Part shown: positions 30,789 through 37,686 of the stretch, piece by piece
How positions within the stretch are numbered: the first letter of the stretch is position 1
How the letters are laid out: every line of letters begins with the position of its first letter
Assembly (NCBI GenBank): GCA_035327585.1
Contig: DAOLDD010000006.1
Span: 92,047-156,046, forward strand
Length of the DNA: 64,000 bases
Direction of reading: 5' to 3'
From: JAMLJG01 sp035327585
GTDB taxonomy: Bacteria; Verrucomicrobiota; Kiritimatiellia; CAIVKH01
The notes under the pieces: generated by a model
Database searches by the model: none
Told to the model about the DNA's origin: nothing
What the model saw: the letters and a program-made list of their open reading frames with translations, nothing else
Translations under genes and position numbers: made by a program

Positions 30789-30887
30789 TTAACCCCAACT
30801 GCGCTTCTTGTGACGGGCAAGGCGCAAGCGTTTGCGGCGTTTGTGTTTGGCGATCTTCTTGCGGCGTTGCTTCTTTACGGAACCCAT
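30789..30887 (-). CDS. Small basic ribosomal protein, bS22 / AURKAIP1-COX24 domain type
   Basis: 32 codons beginning MGSVKKQRRKK and continuing KHKRRKRLR-LARHKK. The pattern MGSV-KKRRK---KKH-K-LR--RH is that of the AURKAIP1/COX24 motif found in mitochondrial mS38 and in bS22 of the small ribosomal subunit in Actinobacteria and Bacteroidetes. It likely binds 16S rRNA in the 30S subunit. Over half the residues are Lys/Arg. The gene lies between hisG and the TPR gene, in the TPR gene's orientation. It is short enough to be missed by standard gene callers. Confidence 0.8.
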   Translation of the reverse strand: MGSVKKQRRKKIAKHKRRKRLRLARHKKRSWG

Positions 30888-30928
30888 ACTTGCCTCTTTG
30901 GACCCTTCAAATCCTCAAACCGTTCATC

Positions 30929-31810
30929 CTAGGGAACGACTTTGTTTAAGGAAAGTTCAATAATACCCTCGGCACCCGCCGCCTTCAGGGCGGGAATCAA
31001 TTCGCGGACGACCGGCTCATCCACCACGGACTCAACGGCGAACCAGCCGGCGCCGCCCAGCGGCATGACGGTCGGCGCATGCAGCGCGGGCAGCAGTTTC
31101 GTGACGCGTTCCAAATTCGCTTCGCTGACGTTGAGCTTCAGCAGGACCTTCGTTTCCGCCGCGAGCGCGCCGCGCAACAGGAGCGCGATCGTTTCGATTT
31201 TCCGGCGCTTCCAGTCGTCGGCCCAGGCCTTCTTGTTCGCGATGAAGCGGGTGGTGGACTCGAGTACGGTGTCGACGATGCGCAGGTTGTTCGCGCGCAG
31301 CGAGGAGCCGGTTTCCGTGATTTCGACGATTGCGTCCACCAGCTCCGGCGCCTTGACCTCGGTCGCGCCCCAGGAGAATTCGACCTCCGCCTGCACGCCG
31401 TTGCGCTGCAAATACTGGTTCGTCAGCCCGACGGCTTCCGTGGCGATCCGCTTGCCCTGCAGGTCCTTGACGGACTGGATGGGGGAGGCGTTCGGCACCG
31501 CGAGCACCCAGCGGACCGGGCGCAGGCCCTGCTTCGCATAGACGAGATTGGCGACTTCGTGCACGTCGGACCGGTTCTCGGTGATCCAGTCGAACCCCGT
31601 CAGGCCGGCGTCGAGCAGGCCCTGTTCGACGTAGCGGCTGATTTCCTGCGCGCGGATGAGGCGCGCCTCGATCTCCGGGTCGTCCACGGACGGCATATAC
31701 GAGCGCGAGCCGCCGGAAATGGTGTATCCGGCCTTCTTCATCATCGAGAAGGTCGATTCCTGCAGGCTGCCCTTCGGCAACCCCAATACGATTTTTTTAC
31801 CAGTGCCCAT
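30929..31810 (-). CDS. hisG: ATP phosphoribosyltransferase, long form
   Basis: 293 residues from ATG 31810 (MGTGKKIVLGLPKGSLQEST) with AAGGA about ten bases upstream; the longer frame is non-conserved. Contains LDAGLTGFDWI, RIATEAVGLTNQYL, DAIVEITETGSSLRANNLRI, and a C-terminal ACT-like regulatory domain (LLPALHAPTVMPL), so it is the hexameric long form inhibited by histidine. It starts histidine synthesis from ATP and PRPP. No other his gene is near; purN lies upstream on the same strand with a repeat between. Confidence 0.95.
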   Translation of the reverse strand: MGTGKKIVLGLPKGSLQESTFSMMKKAGYTISGGSRSYMPSVDDPEIEARLIRAQEISRYVEQGLLDAGLTGFDWITENRSDVHEVANLVYAKQGLRPVRWVLAVPNASPIQSVKDLQGKRIATEAVGLTNQYLQRNGVQAEVEFSWGATEVKAPELVDAIVEITETGSSLRANNLRIVDTVLESTTRFIANKKAWADDWKRRKIETIALLLRGALAAETKVLLKLNVSEANLERVTKLLPALHAPTVMPLGGAGWFAVESVVDEPVVRELIPALKAAGAEGIIELSLNKVVP

Positions 31811-31880
31811 GATCCAATCCTTGCTGAACAAGCGGCGCAGGCTATCGCATCCCCACCGGGCGCCGCAATGGGAATATTCC

Positions 31881-31959
31881 AAGAAATGACGAAATCCGAA
31901 TGACGGAATGACGAGGGCGGGTCTGCGTCATTCGTCATTGCGTCATTGTGTCATTGGTT
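31881..31959. repeat. Interrupted inverted repeat, AATGACG family
   Basis: Left arm from 31884 (AAATGACGAAATCCGAATGA) and right arm about 31925-31959, which reads on the opposite strand AACCAATGACACAATGACGC. The right arm overlaps the purN 3' end, encoding its last residues and stop. Same family as 37187-37266. Confidence 0.85.
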
Positions 31960-32573
31960 CTGAGCACCCGTCGGCCGTCGATGCGGAGGCGGCCCTGGGC
32001 GAGCAGGCGCAGCGCCTCGGGGTAGGCGATGCGCTCCTGCGTCTGGATGCGGGCGTGCAGCGATTCCGGCGTGTCGCGGTCGTGCACCGGCACGGTGCGC
32101 TGGAGAATGATGGGCCCTGTGTCCGTGCCTTCGTCGACGAAATGGACCGTGCAGCCGGCGACGCGGACGCCGTAGCGCAGCGCCTGCTCCCACGCGTGCA
32201 GACCGGGAAACGCCGGCAGCAGGGAGGGATGGATGTTGAGTACGCGGTCCGGGAACGCGCGCAGCAGGCCAGGCTTCACGATCCGCATGAAGCCCGCGAG
32301 CGCCACCGCGTTCGCCCCGTGTTCCCCAAGGACCGCGATGGCCCGCTCCTCCGCCGCGCCGTCGAGTTTGGTTTTGAAGGGGGCGCAATCGAGGTGCAGC
32401 GCGGGCACGCCCGCCTTCCGCGCGCGCTCGAGGATGAACGCGTCCGCCACATCCGAAAGCACGCAGACGACCTCCGCCTCCAGCGCCCGCGCCGCGACGG
32501 CGTCGAGGATCGCCTGCAGGTTGCTGCCGTTGCCCGAGCCCAGCACACCGAGCCGCAGCGGGAGTGGTTCCAT
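31935..32573 (-). CDS. purN: Phosphoribosylglycinamide formyltransferase
   Basis: 212 residues from ATG 32573, which overlaps the vapC stop as TGATG. GSGNGSNLQAILDA binds the phosphoribosyl group; active-site residues are Asn113 and His115 in LNIHPSLLPAFPG and Asp151 in DEGTDTGP. The enzyme transfers a formyl group from 10-formyl-THF to GAR in purine synthesis. The C-terminal TNDTMTQ comes from a repeat. An alternative ATG three codons upstream exists. Translational coupling to a toxin gene is unusual. Confidence 0.95.
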   Translation of the reverse strand: MEPLPLRLGVLGSGNGSNLQAILDAVAARALEAEVVCVLSDVADAFILERARKAGVPALHLDCAPFKTKLDGAAEERAIAVLGEHGANAVALAGFMRIVKPGLLRAFPDRVLNIHPSLLPAFPGLHAWEQALRYGVRVAGCTVHFVDEGTDTGPIILQRTVPVHDRDTPESLHARIQTQERIAYPEALRLLAQGRLRIDGRRVLRTNDTMTQ

Positions 32574-32959
32574 CAAGTCCATTGCAGTTTGACCGGATAG
32601 CGCCGCATTATTTTATCCGACGAGATCAGTGTGAGCCCATGCTGGATGGCTTCGCAAACAAGCAGCCGATCGAAGGGGTCGCGGTGCAGATTGGGGAGTT
32701 TGGAGAGCATAAAAATGGCTTCATTGCCCAGGGGGAGCGCGTCGAGTCCCGCTCGTTCCGCCAGGATGGGCACCTCCGTGTTGGGGAAGTCCATGCGCAA
32801 TTTCCCCAGATCGCTTTTGATCTGAATTTCGAGCAGCGAAATCTGGCTGTAGTACAAAACGGCGTCCTTCTCGCGCAGGCGAGCCATCAACGCGGGGGGT
32901 ATCCGATCCGGCTCACCGAGCCACCAGAGCAGCACATGCGTGTCGAACAAGGCGTTCAA
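32573..32959 (-). CDS. vapC: VapC-type PIN-domain toxin ribonuclease
   Basis: 128 residues with the PIN acidic residues Asp6 (FDTHVLLWWL), Glu44 (SLLEIQIK), Asp94/Asp97 (HRDPFDRLL) and Asp115 (LISSDK). VapC toxins cleave tRNA or rRNA with Mg2+. This sequence belongs to the subgroup beginning DTHVLLWWL-xxP. Its start overlaps the upstream antitoxin by 4 nt, and its stop overlaps the purN start. Confidence 0.92.
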   Translation of the reverse strand: MNALFDTHVLLWWLGEPDRIPPALMARLREKDAVLYYSQISLLEIQIKSDLGKLRMDFPNTEVPILAERAGLDALPLGNEAIFMLSKLPNLHRDPFDRLLVCEAIQHGLTLISSDKIMRRYPVKLQWT

Positions 32960-33204
32960 TCGCGGCCCTCAAATGCGCGGATGACGCTTTCGGGCGTGCT
33001 GTCAAAATCCCGGGCCACGTGGATGCGCCCGCGAGCGATTCCCGGTCGCTTGGTTTTGGCCGCCGCGACGGCGGGTAGTGGCGCGATCATAAAGGCCGGT
33101 CGCGCGTGCTTGTGCACCACGACGGAGTGGCCCTGTTCGGCCATCCGACCATAGCGCGAGAGGTTAGTTTTTGCCTCACTGAGCGGAATAGTGGTCAGAC
33201 TCAT
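32956..33204 (-). CDS. vapB: Phd/YefM-family antitoxin
   Basis: 82 residues; N-terminal Phd/YefM fold (TTIPLSEAKTNLSRYGRMAE, then QGHSVVVHKHARPAFMIAP), which binds operator DNA, and a C-terminal tail that should wrap the VapC active site. First gene of a vapB-vapC-purN string with overlapping codons. The promoter region has direct repeats suited to autoregulation. Confidence 0.9.
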   Translation of the reverse strand: MSLTTIPLSEAKTNLSRYGRMAEQGHSVVVHKHARPAFMIAPLPAVAAAKTKRPGIARGRIHVARDFDSTPESVIRAFEGRD

Positions 33205-33210
33205 GGGTGA

Positions 33211-33245
33211 ATATGACCATAATATCGACCAGAAATCAAGGACAA
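33211..33245 (-). promoter_or_regulatory. Candidate vapBC promoter/operator
   Basis: On the minus strand TTGTCC (33245-33240) and TATTAT (33224-33219), 15 bp apart. TGGTCGATATT and TGGTCATATTC form tandem direct repeats covering the -10, a plausible antitoxin-binding site. The short spacer makes it tentative. Confidence 0.35.
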
Positions 33246-33297
33246 GAGGGAGCTAATCCATTGATGCCCCGCCGGGATTCTGGCACATTGGCAACGC

Positions 33298-34293
33298 ATG
33301 GAATTTGTGTCGTCCAAATCCGGCCTCGACGCCGTGCCCAAGTCCGTCTGGACGGGGCTGTTGCGCACGATGGTGCTGAGCCGTCGGACCGAGGAACGGC
33401 TGATCCGGCTGTATCACCAGGCGAAAATCTACGGCGGCGTGTACACCGGCGTGGGCCAGGAGGCGATCGGGTCCGCGATAACGGCGGCCAGCGGACCGGA
33501 GGATTTGTTTACGCCGCTGATCCGCAACATGACGGTGCACATCGGGCGGGGTGAGTCGACGCTCAACATCTTCCGCCAGTGGCTGGCCCGGGCGAGCGGG
33601 CCGACGCGCGGGCGCGACGGCAACGTGCACTACGGCAATTTCAAGAACGGCGTCTATACGATGATCTCGCACCTCGGCGCGATGCTGCCGGTGATCGTCG
33701 GCGGCGTGATGGCGAAGCGACGGCTCGGCCTCGACACGCTCGGATTCGGATTCATCGGCGACGGCGGCACGAGCACCGGCGACTTCCACGAGGCGGTGAA
33801 TTTCGCGGCCGTGTACGACGTCCCGGTGGTGTTCGTGATTGAGAACAACCACTACGCCTATTCGACGCCCCAAAAGTTCCAGTACAAGTGCGAGCACCTC
33901 GCGAGCCGCGCCGCGGGGTACGGGATCGATGGCTATCGCGCGGACGGCAACGACGCGGTGGGGCTGATGCTCTTCTGCCGCGAGCTGGCGGCGGACCTGC
34001 GCGCGAAGCCGCGCCCGGTCCTGCTCGAATGCGACACGCTGCGCATGCGCGGCCACGGCGAGCACGATGACGCCTCCTATGTGGACCGCGACCTCGTGGC
34101 GAAATATGCCGCGCGCGACCCGATCAAACTCGCGCGCGAACGGTTGATCGCCGGGGGCATCGTGACGGAGGCCGAGGTGGCGGCGCTGGACCAGGCCTGC
34201 CTGGCGGAAGTCGACGCTGCGTACCGGCAGGCGCTGAAGGACCCCGCGCCGGACCCCGCCACGCTGGCGCATGGAGTGTACGCCGATGCTTGA
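33298..34293 (+). CDS. pdhA: Pyruvate dehydrogenase E1 component, alpha subunit
   Basis: 331 residues. The TPP motif GDGGTSTGDFHEAVNFAAVY starts near 154 and leads to VFVIENNHYAYST; GQEAIGSA and RGRDGNVHY are E1-alpha features. With E1beta it decarboxylates pyruvate (or a branched-chain 2-oxo acid) and passes the acetyl group to the lipoyl arm of E2. Its stop lies within the start of the E1beta gene (8-nt overlap). A 2-oxoisovalerate or acetoin dehydrogenase is an alternative. Confidence 0.92.
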   Translation: MEFVSSKSGLDAVPKSVWTGLLRTMVLSRRTEERLIRLYHQAKIYGGVYTGVGQEAIGSAITAASGPEDLFTPLIRNMTVHIGRGESTLNIFRQWLARASGPTRGRDGNVHYGNFKNGVYTMISHLGAMLPVIVGGVMAKRRLGLDTLGFGFIGDGGTSTGDFHEAVNFAAVYDVPVVFVIENNHYAYSTPQKFQYKCEHLASRAAGYGIDGYRADGNDAVGLMLFCRELAADLRAKPRPVLLECDTLRMRGHGEHDDASYVDRDLVAKYAARDPIKLARERLIAGGIVTEAEVAALDQACLAEVDAAYRQALKDPAPDPATLAHGVYADA

Positions 34294-35260
34294 GATGACC
34301 TACCTCGAAGGCATCCGGCAGGGTCTGCGCGCGGTGATGCAGGACCACCCGGAAGTCGTGCTGTACGGCGAGGATATCGGCCGGTTCGGCGGTGCGTTCA
34401 AGATGACGCTCGGCTTCCAGGAGGAATTCGGGGCGGACCGCTGCTTCGACACGCCGATCAGCGAGTCCGCGCTGTTCGGCAGCGCGATCGGCATGGCGAC
34501 GCAGGGGTTGAAGCCGGTCGTCGAATTGCAATTCGCCGATTTCGGCACGAACGCGCTGCATCACATCTTAAACAACGCGGGCACGTATCACTACCGGACC
34601 GGCGTGCCGGTACCGATGACCGTGCGCGCGCCGTGCGGCGGCGGGTTTGGCGGCGGGCCGTTCCACTCGGAAGAACTGGAGTCGATCTTCTGCCACATGC
34701 CCGGCATCAAGGTGGTGTATCCTGCATTCCCGTCGGATGCGCGCAACCTGATCTACGCGTCGGTGCTGGACCCGAACCCGGTGATTTTCCTCGAGAATAA
34801 ATACCTCTACCGCCACGTGAAGGAACTCGTGCCGCGCAAGGTCGAGCCGGTGCGGCTCGGCGCGGCGCGCATCGTGCGGCCCGGCCAGGAGGCCGTGGTG
34901 CTGACCTACGGCGCGATGGTGCACGAGGCGGTGCGCGCGGCGACGCGGCTGTCCGCGCAGGGGTACGAGGTGATGGTGGTGGACCTGCGCACGCTCAAGC
35001 CGTACGACGAGGACGCCGTGATCGCGGCGGCGGCGGCGACGAACCGCGTGCTCGTCGTGCACGAAGGCTGGCGCACCTGCGGCTTCGGCGCGGAGCTCGC
35101 GGCGCTGGTCGCCGAACGCGCGTTCCACCTGCTCGACGCCCCCGTGATGCGCGTCACCGCCCCCGACGTCCCCGTGCCCTACGCCCCCGAGTTGGAAAAC
35201 GCCTACCGGCCCAACGCGGAAAAAATCGAGAAAGCGCTCGTGGAGTTGATTGAGTACTGA
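34286..35260 (+). CDS. pdhB: Pyruvate dehydrogenase E1 component, beta subunit
   Basis: 324 residues from ATG 34286 inside the end of pdhA. Transketolase-pyrimidine domain (VVLYGEDIGRFGGAFKMTLG, then DTPISESALFG) followed by the transketolase C-terminal domain (VVDLRTLKPYDEDAV, VHEGWRTCGFGAE). Partner of PdhA. The E2 gene would follow directly, but a 437-bp cassette with a GxxExxY gene starts at the first base after this stop codon. Confidence 0.93.
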   Translation: MLEMTYLEGIRQGLRAVMQDHPEVVLYGEDIGRFGGAFKMTLGFQEEFGADRCFDTPISESALFGSAIGMATQGLKPVVELQFADFGTNALHHILNNAGTYHYRTGVPVPMTVRAPCGGGFGGGPFHSEELESIFCHMPGIKVVYPAFPSDARNLIYASVLDPNPVIFLENKYLYRHVKELVPRKVEPVRLGAARIVRPGQEAVVLTYGAMVHEAVRAATRLSAQGYEVMVVDLRTLKPYDEDAVIAAAAATNRVLVVHEGWRTCGFGAELAALVAERAFHLLDAPVMRVTAPDVPVPYAPELENAYRPNAEKIEKALVELIEY

Positions 35261-35262
35261 TT

Positions 35263-35291
35263 TTTTACCACGGAGACACGGAGGCACGGAG
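35263..35291. repeat. Left inverted repeat of the GxxExxY cassette
   Basis: TTTTACCACGGAGACACGGA followed by GGCACGGAG, ending exactly at the ATG of the nuclease gene. It pairs with 35667-35695, whose opposite strand starts TTTCACCACGGAGACACAGA. Confidence 0.92.
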
Positions 35292-35666
35292 ATGTTGCTG
35301 GAGGAGGAGCTGACGCAGCAAATCATTTGTGCCCTGATTGAGGTCCACAAGTTTTGGGGACCCGGATTGAACGAGGAACTTTACGACAGGAGCATGGCGC
35401 ATGAATTGAGTCTTCGTGGACTCGCGTTTGAAAATCAGTTGTATTTGCCGTTGCTGTATAAAGGCGTTGAGGTCGGAGAAAAGTTGAAGCTGGATTTTTG
35501 GGTCGAAAAGAAAGTGGTGGTCGAATTGAAGGTCGTCAAAGAGCTGCTTCCCGTTCATGAGGCCCAACTGCTCACGTATATGAAGCTGACAAACAGTCGC
35601 GTTGGACTGCTCGCGAACTTCAACGCAGCCGTATTGAAGGATGGATTAAAACGCTTGGTGCTCTAA
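35292..35666 (+). CDS. GxxExxY protein (PD-(D/E)XK nuclease superfamily)
   Basis: 124 residues from ATG 35292; the frame continues upstream but those codons are repeat (RRHGGTE). The family signature is GPGLNEELY (about 30-38), followed by KLDFWVEKKVVVELKVV, which carries the D...ExK nuclease residues. Members are small proteins often present in many copies in environmental genomes; their function is not established, and they have been grouped with PD-(D/E)XK nucleases. The gene is bracketed base-to-base by inverted repeats and splits the PDH operon, looking like an inserted cassette. Its base composition is lower in GC than the flanking pdh genes. Confidence 0.9.
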   Translation: MLLEEELTQQIICALIEVHKFWGPGLNEELYDRSMAHELSLRGLAFENQLYLPLLYKGVEVGEKLKLDFWVEKKVVVELKVVKELLPVHEAQLLTYMKLTNSRVGLLANFNAAVLKDGLKRLVL

Positions 35667-35695
35667 CTCCGTACCTCTGTGTCTCCGTGGTGAAA
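35667..35695. repeat. Right inverted repeat of the GxxExxY cassette
   Basis: Begins at the base after the nuclease stop codon (CTCCGTACCTCTGTGTCTCC) and ends two bases before the E2 ATG. Inverted relative to 35263-35291 with about two substitutions and one indel. Confidence 0.92.
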
Positions 35696-35697
35696 TA

Positions 35698-37008
35698 ATG
35701 AAAACAATCCCAATTTTGATGCCGCAGATGGGGCAGAGCGTGGCGGAGGGGACCATCGTCAAATGGCGCAAGCAGGTGGGCGAGTCCGTCGCGGCGGACG
35801 AGGTCCTCATGGAGGTCGAGAGCGACAAAATCACCGTCGAGGTCGAGAGCCCCGCCGCGGGCCGGGTCGGCTCCATCATGAAGGGCGAGGGCGCGCGCGC
35901 CGCCGTCGGCGAGGTGGTCGCCATGCTGGAGACGGAGTCGGAGGTCGCGTCCGATGCGTCCGCACCCGCCGAGCCGCCGAAGGAAACGCGGGCCAACCGT
36001 CCGCACGCGGGGGGCGACGGCGACCAGATGATGGTGTCGGTGATGGGCGAGGAGGATGACCTCGGAACCGGCATGCGCCTGCCCGAACTTACGCGCGACT
36101 GGTTGTCGCCCTTCGTGCTGCGTCTCGCGATGCTGAACAATGTTTCGCTCAAGGAACTCCAGGATATCCGCGGCAGCGGGCGGCAGGGACGCATCACGAA
36201 GAACGACCTGCTTACTTACCTCGCCCAGCGGCCCGTCGGCGCGACCTCAATCGCACAGGCGACCGGCAAGCCGAAGCCCGGCCCGCGCGACGTCGAGCAA
36301 CTCGGGCAGGTCGTCCCGATGACCTCCATCCGCCGGACCATCGCCGACCACATGGTCCAGTCCATCCACACCAGCGCGCACGTGACCATGGTGCACATGG
36401 TCGATATGACGCACATCGTCGCGCTGCGCGAGCGTGTGAAGGCGTCCTTCGAGAAGCGGTACGGCGTGAAGATGACCTACACCGGCGTGCTGATCTACGT
36501 GACCGCGCGCGTGTTGAAGGATTTCCCGACGATCAACGCCTCGGTGTTCGGCGACAACCTGGTGCTCCGCAACGAGGTCAACATCGGCTTCGCGGTCGCG
36601 CTGCCGGATGAAAGTCTCGTCGTACCCGTGATCAAGAATGCCGACCGGCGGACCCTCGCGCAGATCGCGCAGGATCTGGAACGGCTGATCAAGGCGGCGC
36701 GCAGCAAACAGTTGAAGCGCGAGGATGTCGAGGGCGGCACCTTCTCCCTGTCCAATTTCGGCGCGTTCGGCAGCATCATCGGCACGCCCATCATCTACCA
36801 GCCGCAGGTCGCGATCCTCGGCATGGGCGCCATCGTCAAGGTGCCGTCCGTCGTCGACAACCAGATCGCCATTCGCGACCGGCTCTACCTCAGCTTCTCC
36901 TTCGACCACCGCGTCATCGACGGCGCCCAGGGCGGCCGCTTCCTAAACGCCATCCAGACGCGGACCGAGGCGTTGACCGAGGCCGACCTCGGCGTGGAGA
37001 AGCTATAA
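35698..37008 (+). CDS. pdhC: Dihydrolipoamide acyltransferase E2 of the pyruvate dehydrogenase complex
   Basis: 436 residues: one lipoyl domain with the lipoylated lysine in ESDKITVEV (about Lys43), an acidic/Pro-rich linker, an E3/E1-binding domain (about 137-175, LSPFVLRLAMLNNVSLKEL), and the CoA-dependent catalytic domain with SFDHRVIDGAQGG (His near 403). It takes the acyl group from E1 and forms acyl-CoA. Gene order E1alpha-E1beta-[cassette]-E2; an E3 gene is not in the window. The cassette may reduce co-translation or transcription with pdhAB. Confidence 0.93.
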   Translation: MKTIPILMPQMGQSVAEGTIVKWRKQVGESVAADEVLMEVESDKITVEVESPAAGRVGSIMKGEGARAAVGEVVAMLETESEVASDASAPAEPPKETRANRPHAGGDGDQMMVSVMGEEDDLGTGMRLPELTRDWLSPFVLRLAMLNNVSLKELQDIRGSGRQGRITKNDLLTYLAQRPVGATSIAQATGKPKPGPRDVEQLGQVVPMTSIRRTIADHMVQSIHTSAHVTMVHMVDMTHIVALRERVKASFEKRYGVKMTYTGVLIYVTARVLKDFPTINASVFGDNLVLRNEVNIGFAVALPDESLVVPVIKNADRRTLAQIAQDLERLIKAARSKQLKREDVEGGTFSLSNFGAFGSIIGTPIIYQPQVAILGMGAIVKVPSVVDNQIAIRDRLYLSFSFDHRVIDGAQGGRFLNAIQTRTEALTEADLGVEKL

Positions 37009-37095
37009 ATTTCTGGTGAACGAAATCCGATCGGCGCCGAGGAGCCCATAACTCCTTGCATCCCACCGCGCTCTTCTGCTACACCCGCTCGCACT

Positions 37096-37191
37096 ATGGG
37101 ACAGAATCTTCGCACTCGCGTCAAACAGGCCGCACGTCTTCGCCGCAAGAAGCGCTTGAAAGAGCGCGCCCGCCAGCAGAAGAAGAAATGA
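37096..37191 (+). CDS. Very small Lys/Arg-rich protein (possible ribosome-associated)
   Basis: 31 codons, MGQNLRTRVKQAARLRRKKR followed by LKERARQQKKK; 15 of 31 residues are Lys/Arg, with no acidic cluster. Not a family I can name firmly, but composition, size and MG start resemble bS22/bTHX-type ribosomal peptides. The downstream AATGACC repeat provides the last codon context and the stop (AAATGA). The gene lies 87 bp after pdhC. Could be spurious, though a coincidental frame this basic with a good ATG is unlikely. Confidence 0.5.
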   Translation: MGQNLRTRVKQAARLRRKKRLKERARQQKKK

Positions 37192-37266
37192 CCGAATGAC
37201 CAATGACTGAATGACCAAAAGGTCATTGGGCATTTGGAAATTGGTCATTGGTCATTTGGGGCCATT
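37187..37266. repeat. Interrupted inverted repeat, AATGACC family
   Basis: Left arm AAATGACCGAATGACCAATG and following CTGAATGACC (37187-37216); right arm 37221-37266, reading on the opposite strand AAATGACCAATGACCAATTT. Symmetry centre is near AAAAGG at 37217-37222. Related to 31881-31959. Confidence 0.88.
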
Positions 37267-37329
37267 CCCCCCTTCTTCCCGGCGTGACTTTCGCCTCCGG
37301 CTCAACTACGCTGGTCCCGGAGCTAAATC

Positions 37330-37686
37330 ATGATCCTTGTCTGCGACGACGAACACACGCTGGTCCAGTTCTGCCGGGAAATCCTCGAGAAGGAAGGCTA
37401 TACCGTGCGCACCGCGCGCGGAGCCGACGAGGCCTATCGCATCCTGCGCGAACCCGATTGCCGGGGCATGCTGCTGGACATGCAGATGCCGGAATTCAAC
37501 GGCGCGGGCCTGCTGCTGCTGATGGCGGCGGAGGGCGTTCAGACGCCGGTCATCCTGTTCGCGGACGACCCGACGCTGGAGGAGGAGGAGATGCGCGACT
37601 TCCCGAATGTCCGCAAACTGCTCCATAAACCCTTCTATCCCGAAGACCTAATGAAGTCGGTACGGGAATTCATGCCGAAGGCGTGA
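37330..37686 (+). CDS. Single-domain response regulator (CheY-like receiver)
   Basis: 118 residues, one receiver domain: acidic Asp6-Asp7, phospho-acceptor Asp50 in LLDMQMPEFNG, conserved Lys100 in LLHKPFYP. No output domain, so it should signal by protein contact. No kinase is adjacent (a PAS kinase is at 48035). Its last codons overlap the GTG start of the next gene by 4 nt, linking it to the CsgG-like lipoprotein. Confidence 0.92.
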   Translation: MILVCDDEHTLVQFCREILEKEGYTVRTARGADEAYRILREPDCRGMLLDMQMPEFNGAGLLLLMAAEGVQTPVILFADDPTLEEEEMRDFPNVRKLLHKPFYPEDLMKSVREFMPKA

